Source: Opitutales bacterium
GTDB lineage: Bacteria > Verrucomicrobiota > Verrucomicrobiia > Opitutales > Seribacteraceae
NCBI GenBank assembly: GCA_028045305.1
Contig: JAOFTV010000010.1
Location: forward strand, 1 to 64,000
Direction: 5' to 3'
DNA: 64,000 nucleotides
Shown here: one piece after another, positions 18,216 through 27,395 of the stretch
Position numbering within the stretch: the stretch's first letter is position 1
Layout of the letters: every line of letters begins with the position of its first letter
Notes under the pieces: model-generated
The model's database searches: none
Told to the model about the DNA's origin: nothing
What the model saw: the letters and a program-made list of their open reading frames with translations, nothing else
Program-made: the position numbers and the translations under genes

Positions 18216-20124
18216 GCTCGCTGTGATCTGTTGGTTCCATTCCGAGAGTTTCTTTTACCTCGCCGCACTTTAGCATCATGGCTCCAAAATAAGGATTCTG
18301 CAGTGGCTCGGAATTTTGAAGCCAGTCAGCACCACGGTCTGAGTAGACCATTGGGCAATGCATGAGCAGTAGTTCTCCGGAGAAAGCATTGGTGTGTTTT
18401 TTGACCGCTGCGATCATCGCATTCGACAGTGTTTCGAAATGAGGACGTCGTATCGTATCCAAAGACTCGGCTGCTATGATGTCGTGAATCAGTTCGGGCA
18501 TGGGCCCGCTGTGTCCGGTGCTTTTCATCATGGCTTTTGCTTGCGCCTTGGCTCCGTCCAAATTGTCCGCCGCAAGTGCGGACTGCATGGCAAGATACGG
18601 CTCTAACAGTTGCGTAACCTGCTCAGCGCTCAGTTCGATGGCAGCGGCCATGTCGTGTCCCGCATGCGGATCTGTTGCACCTGATTTCGTTCCGTGATCA
18701 TGTCCGGGAGCAGAGCCTCCTCCGTCTGGATTCATCATGCTCGGCTTCGCTTGTATTTGTAGAGCACTGTCGATTTTGAAGGCTCCATTCGTGACCACGC
18801 GCTCCCCTGCATCCAGCCCCGAAGTGACGAGAAAATAGTCGCCCGCCAGTGGGCCGAGAACGATCTCGCGGCCTTCGTAGGTGGGGCGTTCGGCATCAGG
18901 CTTTTCTACATAGACGACGGCACGTTTACCTGTTCGGAGAACCGCGGAAGTGGGCACGACCAAAGGGGCCGATTCCTTTTCGCTTGCGACATAGCCCAAC
19001 TCCTCTGCAGGGACGAGGTCCATGCCGCAGACGTCGCATTGGCCGGGGCCGTCTTTGACGACTTCCGGGTGCATGGGGCTAATCCATTTCCCTGCAAATT
19101 CAGGTGCGTAGACCTGTCCGTCCTCTGCAATGCGTGATTGAACAACGCCGCGAACGAACATACCCGGCTTCAACTTGCCGTCTGTATTGGGGACGTTGAC
19201 ACGAATAGGAATCGTGCGGGTTTTGCGATCTACCTCCGGTTCGATAAAGCTGATCTGACCGTGAAAGGTCTCACCCGGAAAGGACTCTACAGTGAAGGCG
19301 ACATCCTGCCCGAATCTGAGCCAAGGCAGATCGGATTCGTAGGCATCCAGATACGCCCACAGCTCAGAGAGATCGACGATTTTAAAGAGCGGTTCGCCAG
19401 TCTTGAGGTAATCTCCTTCTTTGACATGCTTTGCGACGACCACTCCGCCTAAAGGCGCCTTTAGGACGAAGTGATCCTTGGCTTCGCCGCTTTCTATTAT
19501 TGCTTCTATTTGTTCTGGCATGAGATCCCACAGTCGTAGTTTCTCTTTGGCTGCTCGTGTGATCGAGCTATTCGGGTCTGCTCGGTAGGATGTGAGCAGC
19601 TCTCGCTGCGCGGTCTGTAGATCAGGGCTGTAAACTTTGGCGAGATGCTCGCCTTTTTTTACACGTATCCCTGTGAAATTGACGAACAATTCGTCGATAC
19701 GTGCGGGGAAGCGGGCTGTCAGAGACTTTTCCCGTGTCTCGTCATATTCGAGTTTGCCGACTAAGCGTATCTCAGCTTCGGGGTATTCACGAATGACTTC
19801 ACTCGTCTGAATGTCTGCTAACGCTCGCGATGCTTTGCTCATGCTCATTTCTCGTGGGCCGAGGTCGGCACCCGAATCACTTTCCAGTGGAATCAAATCC
19901 ATACCGCAGATCGGGCAGTCACCGGGTTCCGGTTGCTGAATCTGCGGATGCATCGAGCAGGTCCAGATCGACGGCTCGTTGGAATCGGCCATTGCTGCGG
20001 ATGTGTCGGCAGGGGCATGTGCATGGCCGTCACTGGGCGGAAAGATGACACGCCCGAGGCCGATGCCTACGAGCAGGGCTGCGATGACTGCGCCAGTGAG
20101 AATGAAAACGATTTTCTTATTCAT
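18205..20124 (-). CDS. cusB: CusB-like RND adaptor with two heavy-metal-binding domains and C-terminal DUF3347
   Basis: A 639-residue periplasmic adaptor. The N-terminal signal/anchor is at about 5-28. A heavy-metal-binding domain CSMHPQIQQPEPGDCPICGM lies at about 56-80, and a second copy (SPMHPEVVKDGPGQCDVCGM) is inserted at about 350-375. Between them are the lipoyl, hairpin and beta-barrel domains (GVRVKKGEHLAKVYSPDL, LKAPLGGVVVAKHVKEGDYL). The C-terminal about 140 residues are a DUF3347 domain ending HCPMVYSDRGADWLQ ... NPYFGAMMLKCG. It collects metal in the periplasm and hands it to the CusA-like pump. It overlaps the outer-membrane gene by 8 bases and the pump gene by 11. The internal second metal-binding domain is unusual. 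Confidence 0.9.
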   Translation of the reverse strand: MNKKIVFILTGAVIAALLVGIGLGRVIFPPSDGHAHAPADTSAAMADSNEPSIWTCSMHPQIQQPEPGDCPICGMDLIPLESDSGADLGPREMSMSKASRALADIQTSEVIREYPEAEIRLVGKLEYDETREKSLTARFPARIDELFVNFTGIRVKKGEHLAKVYSPDLQTAQRELLTSYRADPNSSITRAAKEKLRLWDLMPEQIEAIIESGEAKDHFVLKAPLGGVVVAKHVKEGDYLKTGEPLFKIVDLSELWAYLDAYESDLPWLRFGQDVAFTVESFPGETFHGQISFIEPEVDRKTRTIPIRVNVPNTDGKLKPGMFVRGVVQSRIAEDGQVYAPEFAGKWISPMHPEVVKDGPGQCDVCGMDLVPAEELGYVASEKESAPLVVPTSAVLRTGKRAVVYVEKPDAERPTYEGREIVLGPLAGDYFLVTSGLDAGERVVTNGAFKIDSALQIQAKPSMMNPDGGGSAPGHDHGTKSGATDPHAGHDMAAAIELSAEQVTQLLEPYLAMQSALAADNLDGAKAQAKAMMKSTGHSGPMPELIHDIIAAESLDTIRRPHFETLSNAMIAAVKKHTNAFSGELLLMHCPMVYSDRGADWLQNSEPLQNPYFGAMMLKCGEVKETLGMEPTDHSEHAH

Positions 20125-21451
20125 AGGACTGAGTGACTTGAAAAGTTCCGAGGACTGGCTGGTTGGCCAAGGTTTGGATGAGGATTCGTTGTTTCCAAGC
20201 GTCTGCCGCCGCCCTCCAGTAAAGTAGTTGCAGGTCGAGTTGGGAACGCTCGCTGTCGATCACTTCCAGAATACCAGTGCGTCCGCTCTCATAGCTTGTC
20301 CGGCTATTCTCGACTGCTTGCTCGGCAAGGCTCAGCAGCTCCTCGCCGTAAAGTTTCAGGCGGCGGTTTGCGTCTTCCAGAGTGGACAAACTCGCGGACA
20401 GTTCAGCACGTAGTGCGTTGTAGCGGTTCTCGTATTCGTACTCGAACGAGCGTTTTGTGGCGAGTGCCTCGGCTTTTGCGGCATCATATTTGTCGAACCA
20501 AATAGGAATGTTCACCGCCACGGTCACACCCCATGCGTCGCGCCCGGCGTCCGGCGTGCCCGGGTTCACTTCGGGGGAACCGATCTGAATGTAATTCAGG
20601 TCGAGCGTGATATCGGGGTAGCTCTCCAAGCGAGCGATTTCACGACGTGCTTCGGCACTGGCAACTTTCCGTTCCAGCATCTGTAGCTCGGGATTGTTGG
20701 CGCGAATCGCTCTGGCGAGAAGTGGGCCATCGAGCGCAACTGGTTCTGGAGCGTCCCATTTAGGCCATGGTAATACGGATGGATCTGACAAGGCCAGTAG
20801 CTCTCCAAGCTTTGCAGACTGAGCGACCCGCTTTTGCTTTAGGGTTTGGAGGCGGTCGTCGACTTTGCCAATTTCTACTTTCAAACGGAGCAAGGCATTC
20901 AAATCAGCCCCACCTTTGACCTTCTCTTCAACGATGGGCTCCAGCTTCTCCAGCAGGTTGCGGTTTTCCTCCGTTAGACGAATGGCTTCCTGCGCGTATC
21001 CATACTCGTAATAGGCCAACGATACCTCGCGGACGAGCGACAGTTGTTGATTCTGGTAGGCATACCAAAGAGCTTCAGCCTCGCTTGAAGCGACTTCTTT
21101 TCGGCTACCTAATTTGCCAAACCAGGGCAGCTTCTGGCTGAGCATAAATACATTCTCCTGTGGACCGGTGCGGGTCTGGACGGACTCCACGAAGCTAGTC
21201 ACCTGCAACATAGGATCCGGCAAGGCCGCTGCCTGCGGTATTCGCTGCATGGCCGCTTCATAACGCTGCTCGAACGCCTCCAGCTGAGGGTTTTTCGCGA
21301 GCGCTCGCGAAAGGTAGCTCTGCAAATCTTCCAAGGAAGCTTTTGGGGCTGAATCGGGATTCTCCGCATAGATGGAACTCGACAAAAGCAAACAGAGAAG
21401 GGAAGCCCCCGTTCGTCGGGCGAATGTGCTGATCGAATACTTAAAAGTCAT
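20117..21451 (-). CDS. cusC: TolC/CusC-family outer-membrane efflux protein
   Basis: A 444-residue outer-membrane factor with a signal peptide (residues 1-29, ending SIYAEN) and two OEP domains. Typical segments are LSRALAKNPQLEAFEQRYEA, LPDPMLQVTSFVE, MLSQKLPWFGKLG and VTVAVNIPIWF. It has a very good Shine-Dalgarno (AAGGAGG just before the ATG), as the first gene of the cus-like operon, followed by the overlapping adaptor and pump genes. The promoter box at 21,481-21,495 lies 30 bases upstream of the start. It forms the exit duct for the metal pump. Confidence 0.88.
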   Translation of the reverse strand: MTFKYSISTFARRTGASLLCLLLSSSIYAENPDSAPKASLEDLQSYLSRALAKNPQLEAFEQRYEAAMQRIPQAAALPDPMLQVTSFVESVQTRTGPQENVFMLSQKLPWFGKLGSRKEVASSEAEALWYAYQNQQLSLVREVSLAYYEYGYAQEAIRLTEENRNLLEKLEPIVEEKVKGGADLNALLRLKVEIGKVDDRLQTLKQKRVAQSAKLGELLALSDPSVLPWPKWDAPEPVALDGPLLARAIRANNPELQMLERKVASAEARREIARLESYPDITLDLNYIQIGSPEVNPGTPDAGRDAWGVTVAVNIPIWFDKYDAAKAEALATKRSFEYEYENRYNALRAELSASLSTLEDANRRLKLYGEELLSLAEQAVENSRTSYESGRTGILEVIDSERSQLDLQLLYWRAAADAWKQRILIQTLANQPVLGTFQVTQSYE

Positions 21452-21480
21452 GTATCCTCCTTAAACGCAAAGAAGATCTA

Positions 21481-21495
21481 AAACCCTCAAATATT
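21481..21495 (-). promoter_or_regulatory. Shared AAACCCTCAAATATT box upstream of cus-like operon
   Basis: On the plus strand AAACCCTCAAATATT; read toward the gene it is AATATTTGAGGGTTT. The almost identical AAACCCTCAAAATATT stands at 31,606-31,621, the same 27-30 bases upstream of the start of the anti-sigma gene. The shared sequence and position suggest a common promoter or operator, possibly recognised by the island ECF sigma factor. The exact -35/-10 assignment cannot be made from two sites. Confidence 0.5.
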
Positions 21496-21528
21496 ATTCT
21501 CAAAGATTCTCGCTGGTCCCAGAGATAT

Positions 21529-22443
21529 TTAATCCTCCGGACGAATCATTCCCTCATCCCCACAGCGATGAGCATCGGAGCTGTCCTCCAGTTCCAAGGT
21601 GCTATGGCTGATGCTAAATTTGTTTTCCAGTAGGTCTTTGATCTGCTTCCGAAGAATGGAGTGGCTTTGCCTATTTTCTACGATTCGCACGTGAGCTTCG
21701 AGCGCTTTGTGATGCTCATCCAGTTCCCAGACGTGTAAGTGGTGAACGTTATCGACCCCATCCAGATTTTCGATGGTCTCCTTAACGGCGTCCAATGAGA
21801 GACCGGGAGGTGTGCCTTCCATGAGAATGCGCGAGGTCTTCCTAAGTAGACCGAACGACATGAAGAGGATGTAACCGGCGATGACGAGCGTGAGCACGGG
21901 ATCGACCCAAGTCCAGTCCAGCCAGTAGATGGCCGCGCCGCCGAGCAAGACAGCAACCGAAGCGCCGGCGTCGGTCAGGTTATGTAGAAATGCCGCCTTA
22001 ACATTAAGGCTTCCCTTGGACATCGACCAAAGGAGCCAAGCTGTGATCACATCGACGATGAGTGCGACGCCAGCCGCAGCCATGATCCAACCTCCAAGCA
22101 GTGGCTCCGGCTCGAATATCCTGCGCACCGCCTCGTAGACGAGATAGAGCCCCACGAGGATGAGTGCGGTCAACTGGATCATCGCGCCGATCAGCTCAGC
22201 CCGCCGGTAGCCGAACGTGTAGTGCTCGTCGGCACCCTTGCGGGAAATTCTACGGGCGATGTAGGCGATGAGTAGTGCCGCAGCATCATTGGTATTATGT
22301 AGCGCATCGGCCATCAAGGCCACGCTCCCCGAGATCGCCCCTGCGACGAACTCGAAAACCGAGAGCCCTAAATTAACAATGACCGTCCACAGCAGAACGC
22401 CGTCGCTGACATTTTCAGTGCCGTGAGAGTGGTCGTGTCCCAT
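21529..22443 (-). CDS. czcD: CDF-family cation efflux protein (CzcD-like)
   Basis: A 304-residue cation diffusion facilitator with a His-rich N-terminus (MGHDHSHGT), six membrane helices, and the paired metal sites DALHNTNDA in helix 2 and HNLTDAGAS in helix 5. The cytoplasmic C-terminal domain has the family features DNVHHLHVWELDEHHKALEAHV. CDF proteins exchange cytosolic Zn/Cd/Co for protons. The HxxxD arrangement is typical of Zn/Cd/Co members. It lies between the cus-like and czc-like operons, 85 bases upstream of the CusC-like start, and may be cotranscribed from the czc side. Confidence 0.9.
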   Translation of the reverse strand: MGHDHSHGTENVSDGVLLWTVIVNLGLSVFEFVAGAISGSVALMADALHNTNDAAALLIAYIARRISRKGADEHYTFGYRRAELIGAMIQLTALILVGLYLVYEAVRRIFEPEPLLGGWIMAAAGVALIVDVITAWLLWSMSKGSLNVKAAFLHNLTDAGASVAVLLGGAAIYWLDWTWVDPVLTLVIAGYILFMSFGLLRKTSRILMEGTPPGLSLDAVKETIENLDGVDNVHHLHVWELDEHHKALEAHVRIVENRQSHSILRKQIKDLLENKFSISHSTLELEDSSDAHRCGDEGMIRPED

Positions 22444-22507
22444 ATTTAATCTTCTTCACTGTGGCTGTGATTGGCTGGCTCCATAGACTGCAAATGTTTC
22501 GCTCAGA

Positions 22508-23062
22508 TCAGTGATCGTGTCCTTCGTGATCCTCTTCGCCGTGACCGCAGATGCAGGCATACTCTTTGTATTTGCAAGTTGGGCATGAGCTGAGGTCGAG
22601 GTTGAATCTCTCACGGACAGTTTTCGATTTTGCGTCGGTTTTGATCGAGAGGATGATCGGTAAGTTGTTACCCTCTGGCAGTGCTTTGTCGGACAGTAAA
22701 ACAGAGCCTTTACTGGCAAAGCGAAGGCGAATCGGATTTTGACGGTCACCGCCGATTAAGGAGACGACTTGTTCCTCCGGAGCGATTACCTCACCATGGT
22801 CATTCAGAAATGTGATTTGAATCTTACGCTCTTTTGTGAGGTAAAATTCAAGATGTGGTTCAACGGATGTAATGATGCGCCCACCATTGGGGCCTGCTTC
22901 AGCTTTTTTTTCTCTATGCTCTGAGTGGTCGTCTTTGGACTTCGCATCTTTGTGAGCAACGTGATCGTGTGTTTCATGATGATTTGGCCCCGCGTAGCTA
23001 GGGTGCCACGCTAATAGTGTGCAGGTGATGAATGCGGTTAATAAGTATGTTTTATTTTTCAT
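22508..23062 (-). CDS. His-rich periplasmic metal-binding protein
   Basis: A 184-residue protein with a signal peptide (MKNKTYLLTAFITCTLLAW, cleavage near SYA), a His/Asp/Lys-rich segment at about 25-55, a beta-sandwich-like middle (PNGGRIITSVEPHLEFYLT), and a C-terminal Cys/His cluster (SCPTCKYKEYACICGHGEEDHEGHDH). No family name is certain. The composition and the position directly after the czcA-like gene suggest a periplasmic metal buffer or chaperone for the pump. Confidence 0.75.
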   Translation of the reverse strand: MKNKTYLLTAFITCTLLAWHPSYAGPNHHETHDHVAHKDAKSKDDHSEHREKKAEAGPNGGRIITSVEPHLEFYLTKERKIQITFLNDHGEVIAPEEQVVSLIGGDRQNPIRLRFASKGSVLLSDKALPEGNNLPIILSIKTDAKSKTVRERFNLDLSSCPTCKYKEYACICGHGEEDHEGHDH

Positions 23063-23083
23063 GTGTATTTGGAGTTTGTTTGG

Positions 23084-26000
23084 TTATTCCGACGCTGCGG
23101 ACTTACGTTTGACTGATGTTTCTGCCGACTTTCGGCAGAAGCTGTAAAAGATTGCAGGTGTCACACCAAGGCCGAGCAGGGTGGAGCTGACGAGTCCGCC
23201 GACGATGACGACTGCAATCGGGTTGAGGATTTCCTTGCCCGGTTCATCGGTCGCTAAGAGTAATGGCACCAACGCAAGACCGGCAGAGATCGCTGTCATC
23301 AGAATCGGGATGAGGCGCTCCTGTGTGCCTCGTTCCACCATCTTGCGAGTAAAGCTTTCGCCCTCATGGCGCATGAGGTGGAGGTAGTGCGAAATCAACA
23401 TGATGTTGTTCCGCGCAGAGATCCCGCTCACCGCAATGAAGCCAACAAGGGTGGCGATGCTAATATTATTCAGCGTCATTTCGGTAAGGAATATACTACC
23501 AACCAATGAAATCGGCACGATGGTGAAGACCAGTAGCACAAATGCAAAATTCCTAAAGTAGCTGTAGAGCAGGAACGAGATGATCAAGAGCACGATTGCG
23601 GACGTGATCAGGATCGTGCGTTTCGCTTTGGCCTGCGCTTCGTATTCGCCTTCGTAAGAAAGCGTATAGCCTTCGGGTAATTGAATCTGTTCGGCTACTT
23701 CACGCTGCAGTGTCTCCACGGCAGCGTTCAAATCGTCGACCGTTGGATTGATGGATACCACGAAGCGACGCACAGTGTTCTCGCGAAGTATGTTATTTGG
23801 GCCAGTTGCGTGGCGAATATCTGCGACGTAGTTAAGCGGGATGCGCTGACCACTCAATGTGTCGATATAAAGCTGGGAGAGCTTTTGAGGTGATTCGCGC
23901 CATTCCTGCGGAAGCCGGATGACTAAGTCATAGACACGCTGGCCCTCGTAAATCTCACTAACTGCCTCGCCTCCCATTAATGCAGATAGTTCCGTATTCA
24001 GAGCACCCGGAGTGACGCCATAGGCCATGGCACGCTTACGATCTATTTCGATCCGAAGCTGCGGAATGGGTGCTTGCTGCTCGATGCGGGCTTCTTCCAT
24101 ACCGGGAATTTCGCGAGCGATTTCGGCAATGCCAGTGCCAATACGTCTGAGTTCATCCAGTTCAGGACCAAAGACTTTGACCGCAACTTTTGCTGAGACA
24201 CCGCTGAGCATGTGACCGATGCGGTCTGCCAATGGCCCACTAAGTGCGCTGAAGGTCCCAGGGATCGTCTGCATCGTTGACCGAATGTCTTTCACGACTT
24301 CGCTGCGTTCTCGCTCGGTTTCTCTAGTGAATTCTATATCAAATTCGACAGTTGAAACGGGCACCACGTGATCGCCTCGTTCGGCACGGCCCAAGCGATA
24401 ACCAACCGTCTCTACTTCCGGAATTTTCAGCAGCAGATCCTGCGCTGTATCAGCTAACTCACGTGTTTGCTTGAGCGATGTGCCCGGTGCAGTCGTCATG
24501 GCGACTAAGACAGTCGGTTCACGGAAGGCAGGGAGGAAATTGCCGCCCATTTTTGTGAATGAGAGTGCGGCCAGCACCACCAGCACCCCAGTCGCGAACA
24601 GGACGATGAATGGTTGAGAGAGGGAAAGTCTTAGCCAGGTCGCATTGAAGAGTTTTTTGAACCCGCGTTCGACTATACCATCCGCATGTTTCTGATCGGC
24701 CTTTGGTTTTAGCAAGTAAGAGCTGAGAACAGGTATCACAGTTAAGGATACAAGGAATGACGCCGCCATGCTGACGATTGTGGCAATCGCGATGGGCGTG
24801 AAGAGTCGGCCTTCGACGCCACTCAGAGCCATCAATGGCAGGAAGACTAAAATGATCAGCACGGTCGCATAGAGAATCGACGAGCGCACTTCCCGAGATG
24901 CTTGGGCAATGACTTCCAGCTTATTGCGAGGTTCTGCCAAAAGTGCATTTTCTCTGAGTCGCCGGAAGACATTCTCAACATCGACAATCGCATCATCCAC
25001 GACCATACCAATAGCAACGGCGAGGCCGCCAAGTGTCATCGAATTGACGCTCAAATCGAGGAAACCGAAAACTAATACCGTCATGCCCAATGATAAGGGG
25101 ATAGCTGTCAAAGTAATCAGCGTGATCCTCAGGTTGAGGAGGAAGAGGAACAAGATGACGGCGACCATGATCGCACCATCGCGGAGGGCTTCCTCCAAAT
25201 TGCCGACTGCTAAGTCGATGAAATCAGACTGGCGGTAAAGAGACACGATTTCGACCCCCTCGGGCATCGAGGTTTTCAAATCCTCCAATGCGGTCTCGAC
25301 TTCATCGGTTAAGCTGAGTGTATCGAATCCAGGTGATTTGGTGACGCTCAGAATGACGCCGGGGTAACCTTTGGCATCCTCTCCGTCCCCTAAGAGTTTA
25401 CTGCCCATGCCTGCATCGCCCCGCATGGGTTCAATATCCCACGCAACGGTCGCGACATCTTTGATCCGAATTGGACGGTCGTTGAGATGAGTCACGACTG
25501 TATTGCCAATCGCGTCTAGATCCGTGGTCATGGCCAGATTCCGCACCATGATTTCCTGGGATGATTCCGTTAAAAAGCCACCCGTGCTGTTACTGACTGC
25601 GTTGGAAGCTGCCTGATGGAGTTCCTCATAGCGTATGCCCATGGCCAGCATTTTGTCGGGGTTGGGCTGGATTTGGAGTTGTTTGACACCGCCTCCCATA
25701 GCGAGCACTTCAGCCACACCGGGAATCGACTGCAGTCGCCTGGATACAGTCCAATCTGCGAGTGTTCGCAAATCCCGTGGCTTAGTTTGACCCGAAGGAT
25801 CGACTAAACCAACCAGCATGATATTTCCCATCAATGAAGCCACTGGTGTCATGTAAGGAGTGATGCCTTCCGGTAAAACCTCAGTTGCGCCGGTTAACCG
25901 CTCCTGCACAAACTGGCGCGCTTGATAGATATCGGTGCCCCATTCGAATTCGATAAATACCAACGAGAGGCTAATGTCATTGATTGATCTCAATCGAGTG

Positions 26001-26248
26001 ACCCCAGTCACACCCATCAGGGAATTCTCCAAAGGAACAGTCACCAAGGTTTCAACTTCTTCGGGTGAGAAACCAGGCGACTCCGTCAAAATGGTGACGG
26101 TCGGTTTGGTCAAATCTGGTAAAACTTCAACCGGGAGCTCACTGGCTGTTTTGATACCTAGAATTAAAACGACCAAGGCAAAGGCCAATATCAGGGGCCT
26201 CTGGGAGAGCGAAAACTGGATGAGTCTATTAAGCAATTTCAGCCTCAC
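23084..26248 (-). CDS. czcA: CzcA-like heavy-metal RND efflux pump
   Basis: A 1054-residue RND pump of normal family length. Motifs include ELPVEVLPDLTKPTVTILTE with the porter loop, SPEEVETLVTVPLENSLMGV, helix-4 AIGMVVDDAIVDVEN, LPLMALSGVEGRLF, and the C-terminal VGFIAVSGISARNNIMLISHY. It differs from the CusA-like protein in length and sequence, so the island has two independent RND systems. The start overlaps the adaptor gene by 20 bases. Divalent Zn/Co/Cd/Ni is the likely substrate, given the CnrYXH-like regulators and the His-rich adaptor; this is inference. Confidence 0.9.
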   Translation of the reverse strand: MRLKLLNRLIQFSLSQRPLILAFALVVLILGIKTASELPVEVLPDLTKPTVTILTESPGFSPEEVETLVTVPLENSLMGVTGVTRLRSINDISLSLVFIEFEWGTDIYQARQFVQERLTGATEVLPEGITPYMTPVASLMGNIMLVGLVDPSGQTKPRDLRTLADWTVSRRLQSIPGVAEVLAMGGGVKQLQIQPNPDKMLAMGIRYEELHQAASNAVSNSTGGFLTESSQEIMVRNLAMTTDLDAIGNTVVTHLNDRPIRIKDVATVAWDIEPMRGDAGMGSKLLGDGEDAKGYPGVILSVTKSPGFDTLSLTDEVETALEDLKTSMPEGVEIVSLYRQSDFIDLAVGNLEEALRDGAIMVAVILFLFLLNLRITLITLTAIPLSLGMTVLVFGFLDLSVNSMTLGGLAVAIGMVVDDAIVDVENVFRRLRENALLAEPRNKLEVIAQASREVRSSILYATVLIILVFLPLMALSGVEGRLFTPIAIATIVSMAASFLVSLTVIPVLSSYLLKPKADQKHADGIVERGFKKLFNATWLRLSLSQPFIVLFATGVLVVLAALSFTKMGGNFLPAFREPTVLVAMTTAPGTSLKQTRELADTAQDLLLKIPEVETVGYRLGRAERGDHVVPVSTVEFDIEFTRETERERSEVVKDIRSTMQTIPGTFSALSGPLADRIGHMLSGVSAKVAVKVFGPELDELRRIGTGIAEIAREIPGMEEARIEQQAPIPQLRIEIDRKRAMAYGVTPGALNTELSALMGGEAVSEIYEGQRVYDLVIRLPQEWRESPQKLSQLYIDTLSGQRIPLNYVADIRHATGPNNILRENTVRRFVVSINPTVDDLNAAVETLQREVAEQIQLPEGYTLSYEGEYEAQAKAKRTILITSAIVLLIISFLLYSYFRNFAFVLLVFTIVPISLVGSIFLTEMTLNNISIATLVGFIAVSGISARNNIMLISHYLHLMRHEGESFTRKMVERGTQERLIPILMTAISAGLALVPLLLATDEPGKEILNPIAVVIVGGLVSSTLLGLGVTPAIFYSFCRKSAETSVKRKSAASE

Positions 26249-27395
26249 TTTCTTTCTGACGTCGCTTCATGAGCATCTGAATGGCAATGAGAGAAATCAG
26301 AGTCATCACGCCTGCATAAATCATTAGCGGGAGGCTCAAGTGGCTGTCGTGGTCGGCGTGCGCGTCCTCTTCATTATGGCCGTGTCCATCGTGTTCGTCA
26401 TCGTGCTCAGCGGAATCTTCTCCTTCGCCAAGCTCCGATCCATCTTCGGCATGCTCATGTCCATGCGCTGCATCTAGAGCGTCTTTCAAAGACATCGCTG
26501 AGCCACCACCGACAAAGCTGAGGACATAGGAACCCCGGGTGACGACCTCGTCACCCGGGAAAACACCACTGATCACTTCAATGTATTGATCGTTCTCGTC
26601 GCCGAGCACGACAGGCGAACGAATGAAGGCATTTGGCAATTCAAAATCTTTTATGAAGATGACCCGACTTGCTGGATCACCTTGTATCGCAGAGCGCGGA
26701 ATCGAAAGGACAAACGGCTTCGTCTCCAAAACAATCGAGAACTCTGCCCGCATACCAGGGCGCAGTTTGCCTTCGGAATTATCCAACTCGAAGATGCCTT
26801 CGACCGTGCCTGCTTGCCGGTCGGCCTCGACACCAAAACGTGTCAACGTAGCCTCTATGACTTCATCGCCTAAAGCGGGGACATGGATGCGGGCACGCGT
26901 TCCAATCTTGGTCATGGCCGCTTCCTGCTCAGGGATCTTGGCGACTGCCCAAAGCTTTGAGCGGTCGGAGATGTCGAGTAGTTCGGCTGAAGGCTCGACC
27001 GGTTGCCCGAGGCGCACATGTGAAGCGACGATTAATCCACTTTGTGGGGCCTTGAGCTGAACGCTGGGGGGAGGGTCGCCCAGTTGGCGGCTTTCGACGG
27101 TCGCCAGCACATCGCCCGCTTTGACGATATCACCTTCGAAGGCTTTTAACTCGCTGATTCGTCCAGCGATACGTGACGACAAAACTGAACGACTGGCTGG
27201 AATTTCTTCGATCCGTCCGATCGCAAAAACCGTGCTTTCGAAGTCACGCTCCTCGGCCTCTCCAGTTTGAATACGGAGGTTTTTGACGGCGATTTCGTCC
27301 AGAATAATGGTGTTTTGTTCGCGTGCTTCTTCGGCGGCGTGTGCGCTGGTTGCGGTAAGCAAGGCAATGCAAAGTAGTTGTTTATAGAGTTTCAT
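26229..27395 (-). CDS. czcB: CzcB-like RND adaptor with C-terminal His-rich segment and membrane anchor
   Basis: A 388-residue adaptor with a signal peptide (residues 1-20), lipoyl halves (LKAFEGDIVKAGDVLATVES, LKAPQSGLIVASHVRLGQ) and a beta-barrel domain (GTRARIHVPALGDEVIEATL). After the canonical fold, residues about 310-350 are rich in His, Asp and Glu (HGHEHAEDG ... DEHDGHGHNEEDAHADHD). They are followed by a hydrophobic helix and a basic tail (LPLMIYAGVMTLISLIAIQM, MKRRQKE), so the C-terminus is probably membrane anchored. Ordinary CzcB proteins lack this tail. It overlaps the TolC-like gene by 14 bases and the pump gene by 20. Confidence 0.88.
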   Translation of the reverse strand: MKLYKQLLCIALLTATSAHAAEEAREQNTIILDEIAVKNLRIQTGEAEERDFESTVFAIGRIEEIPASRSVLSSRIAGRISELKAFEGDIVKAGDVLATVESRQLGDPPPSVQLKAPQSGLIVASHVRLGQPVEPSAELLDISDRSKLWAVAKIPEQEAAMTKIGTRARIHVPALGDEVIEATLTRFGVEADRQAGTVEGIFELDNSEGKLRPGMRAEFSIVLETKPFVLSIPRSAIQGDPASRVIFIKDFELPNAFIRSPVVLGDENDQYIEVISGVFPGDEVVTRGSYVLSFVGGGSAMSLKDALDAAHGHEHAEDGSELGEGEDSAEHDDEHDGHGHNEEDAHADHDSHLSLPLMIYAGVMTLISLIAIQMLMKRRQKESEAEIA

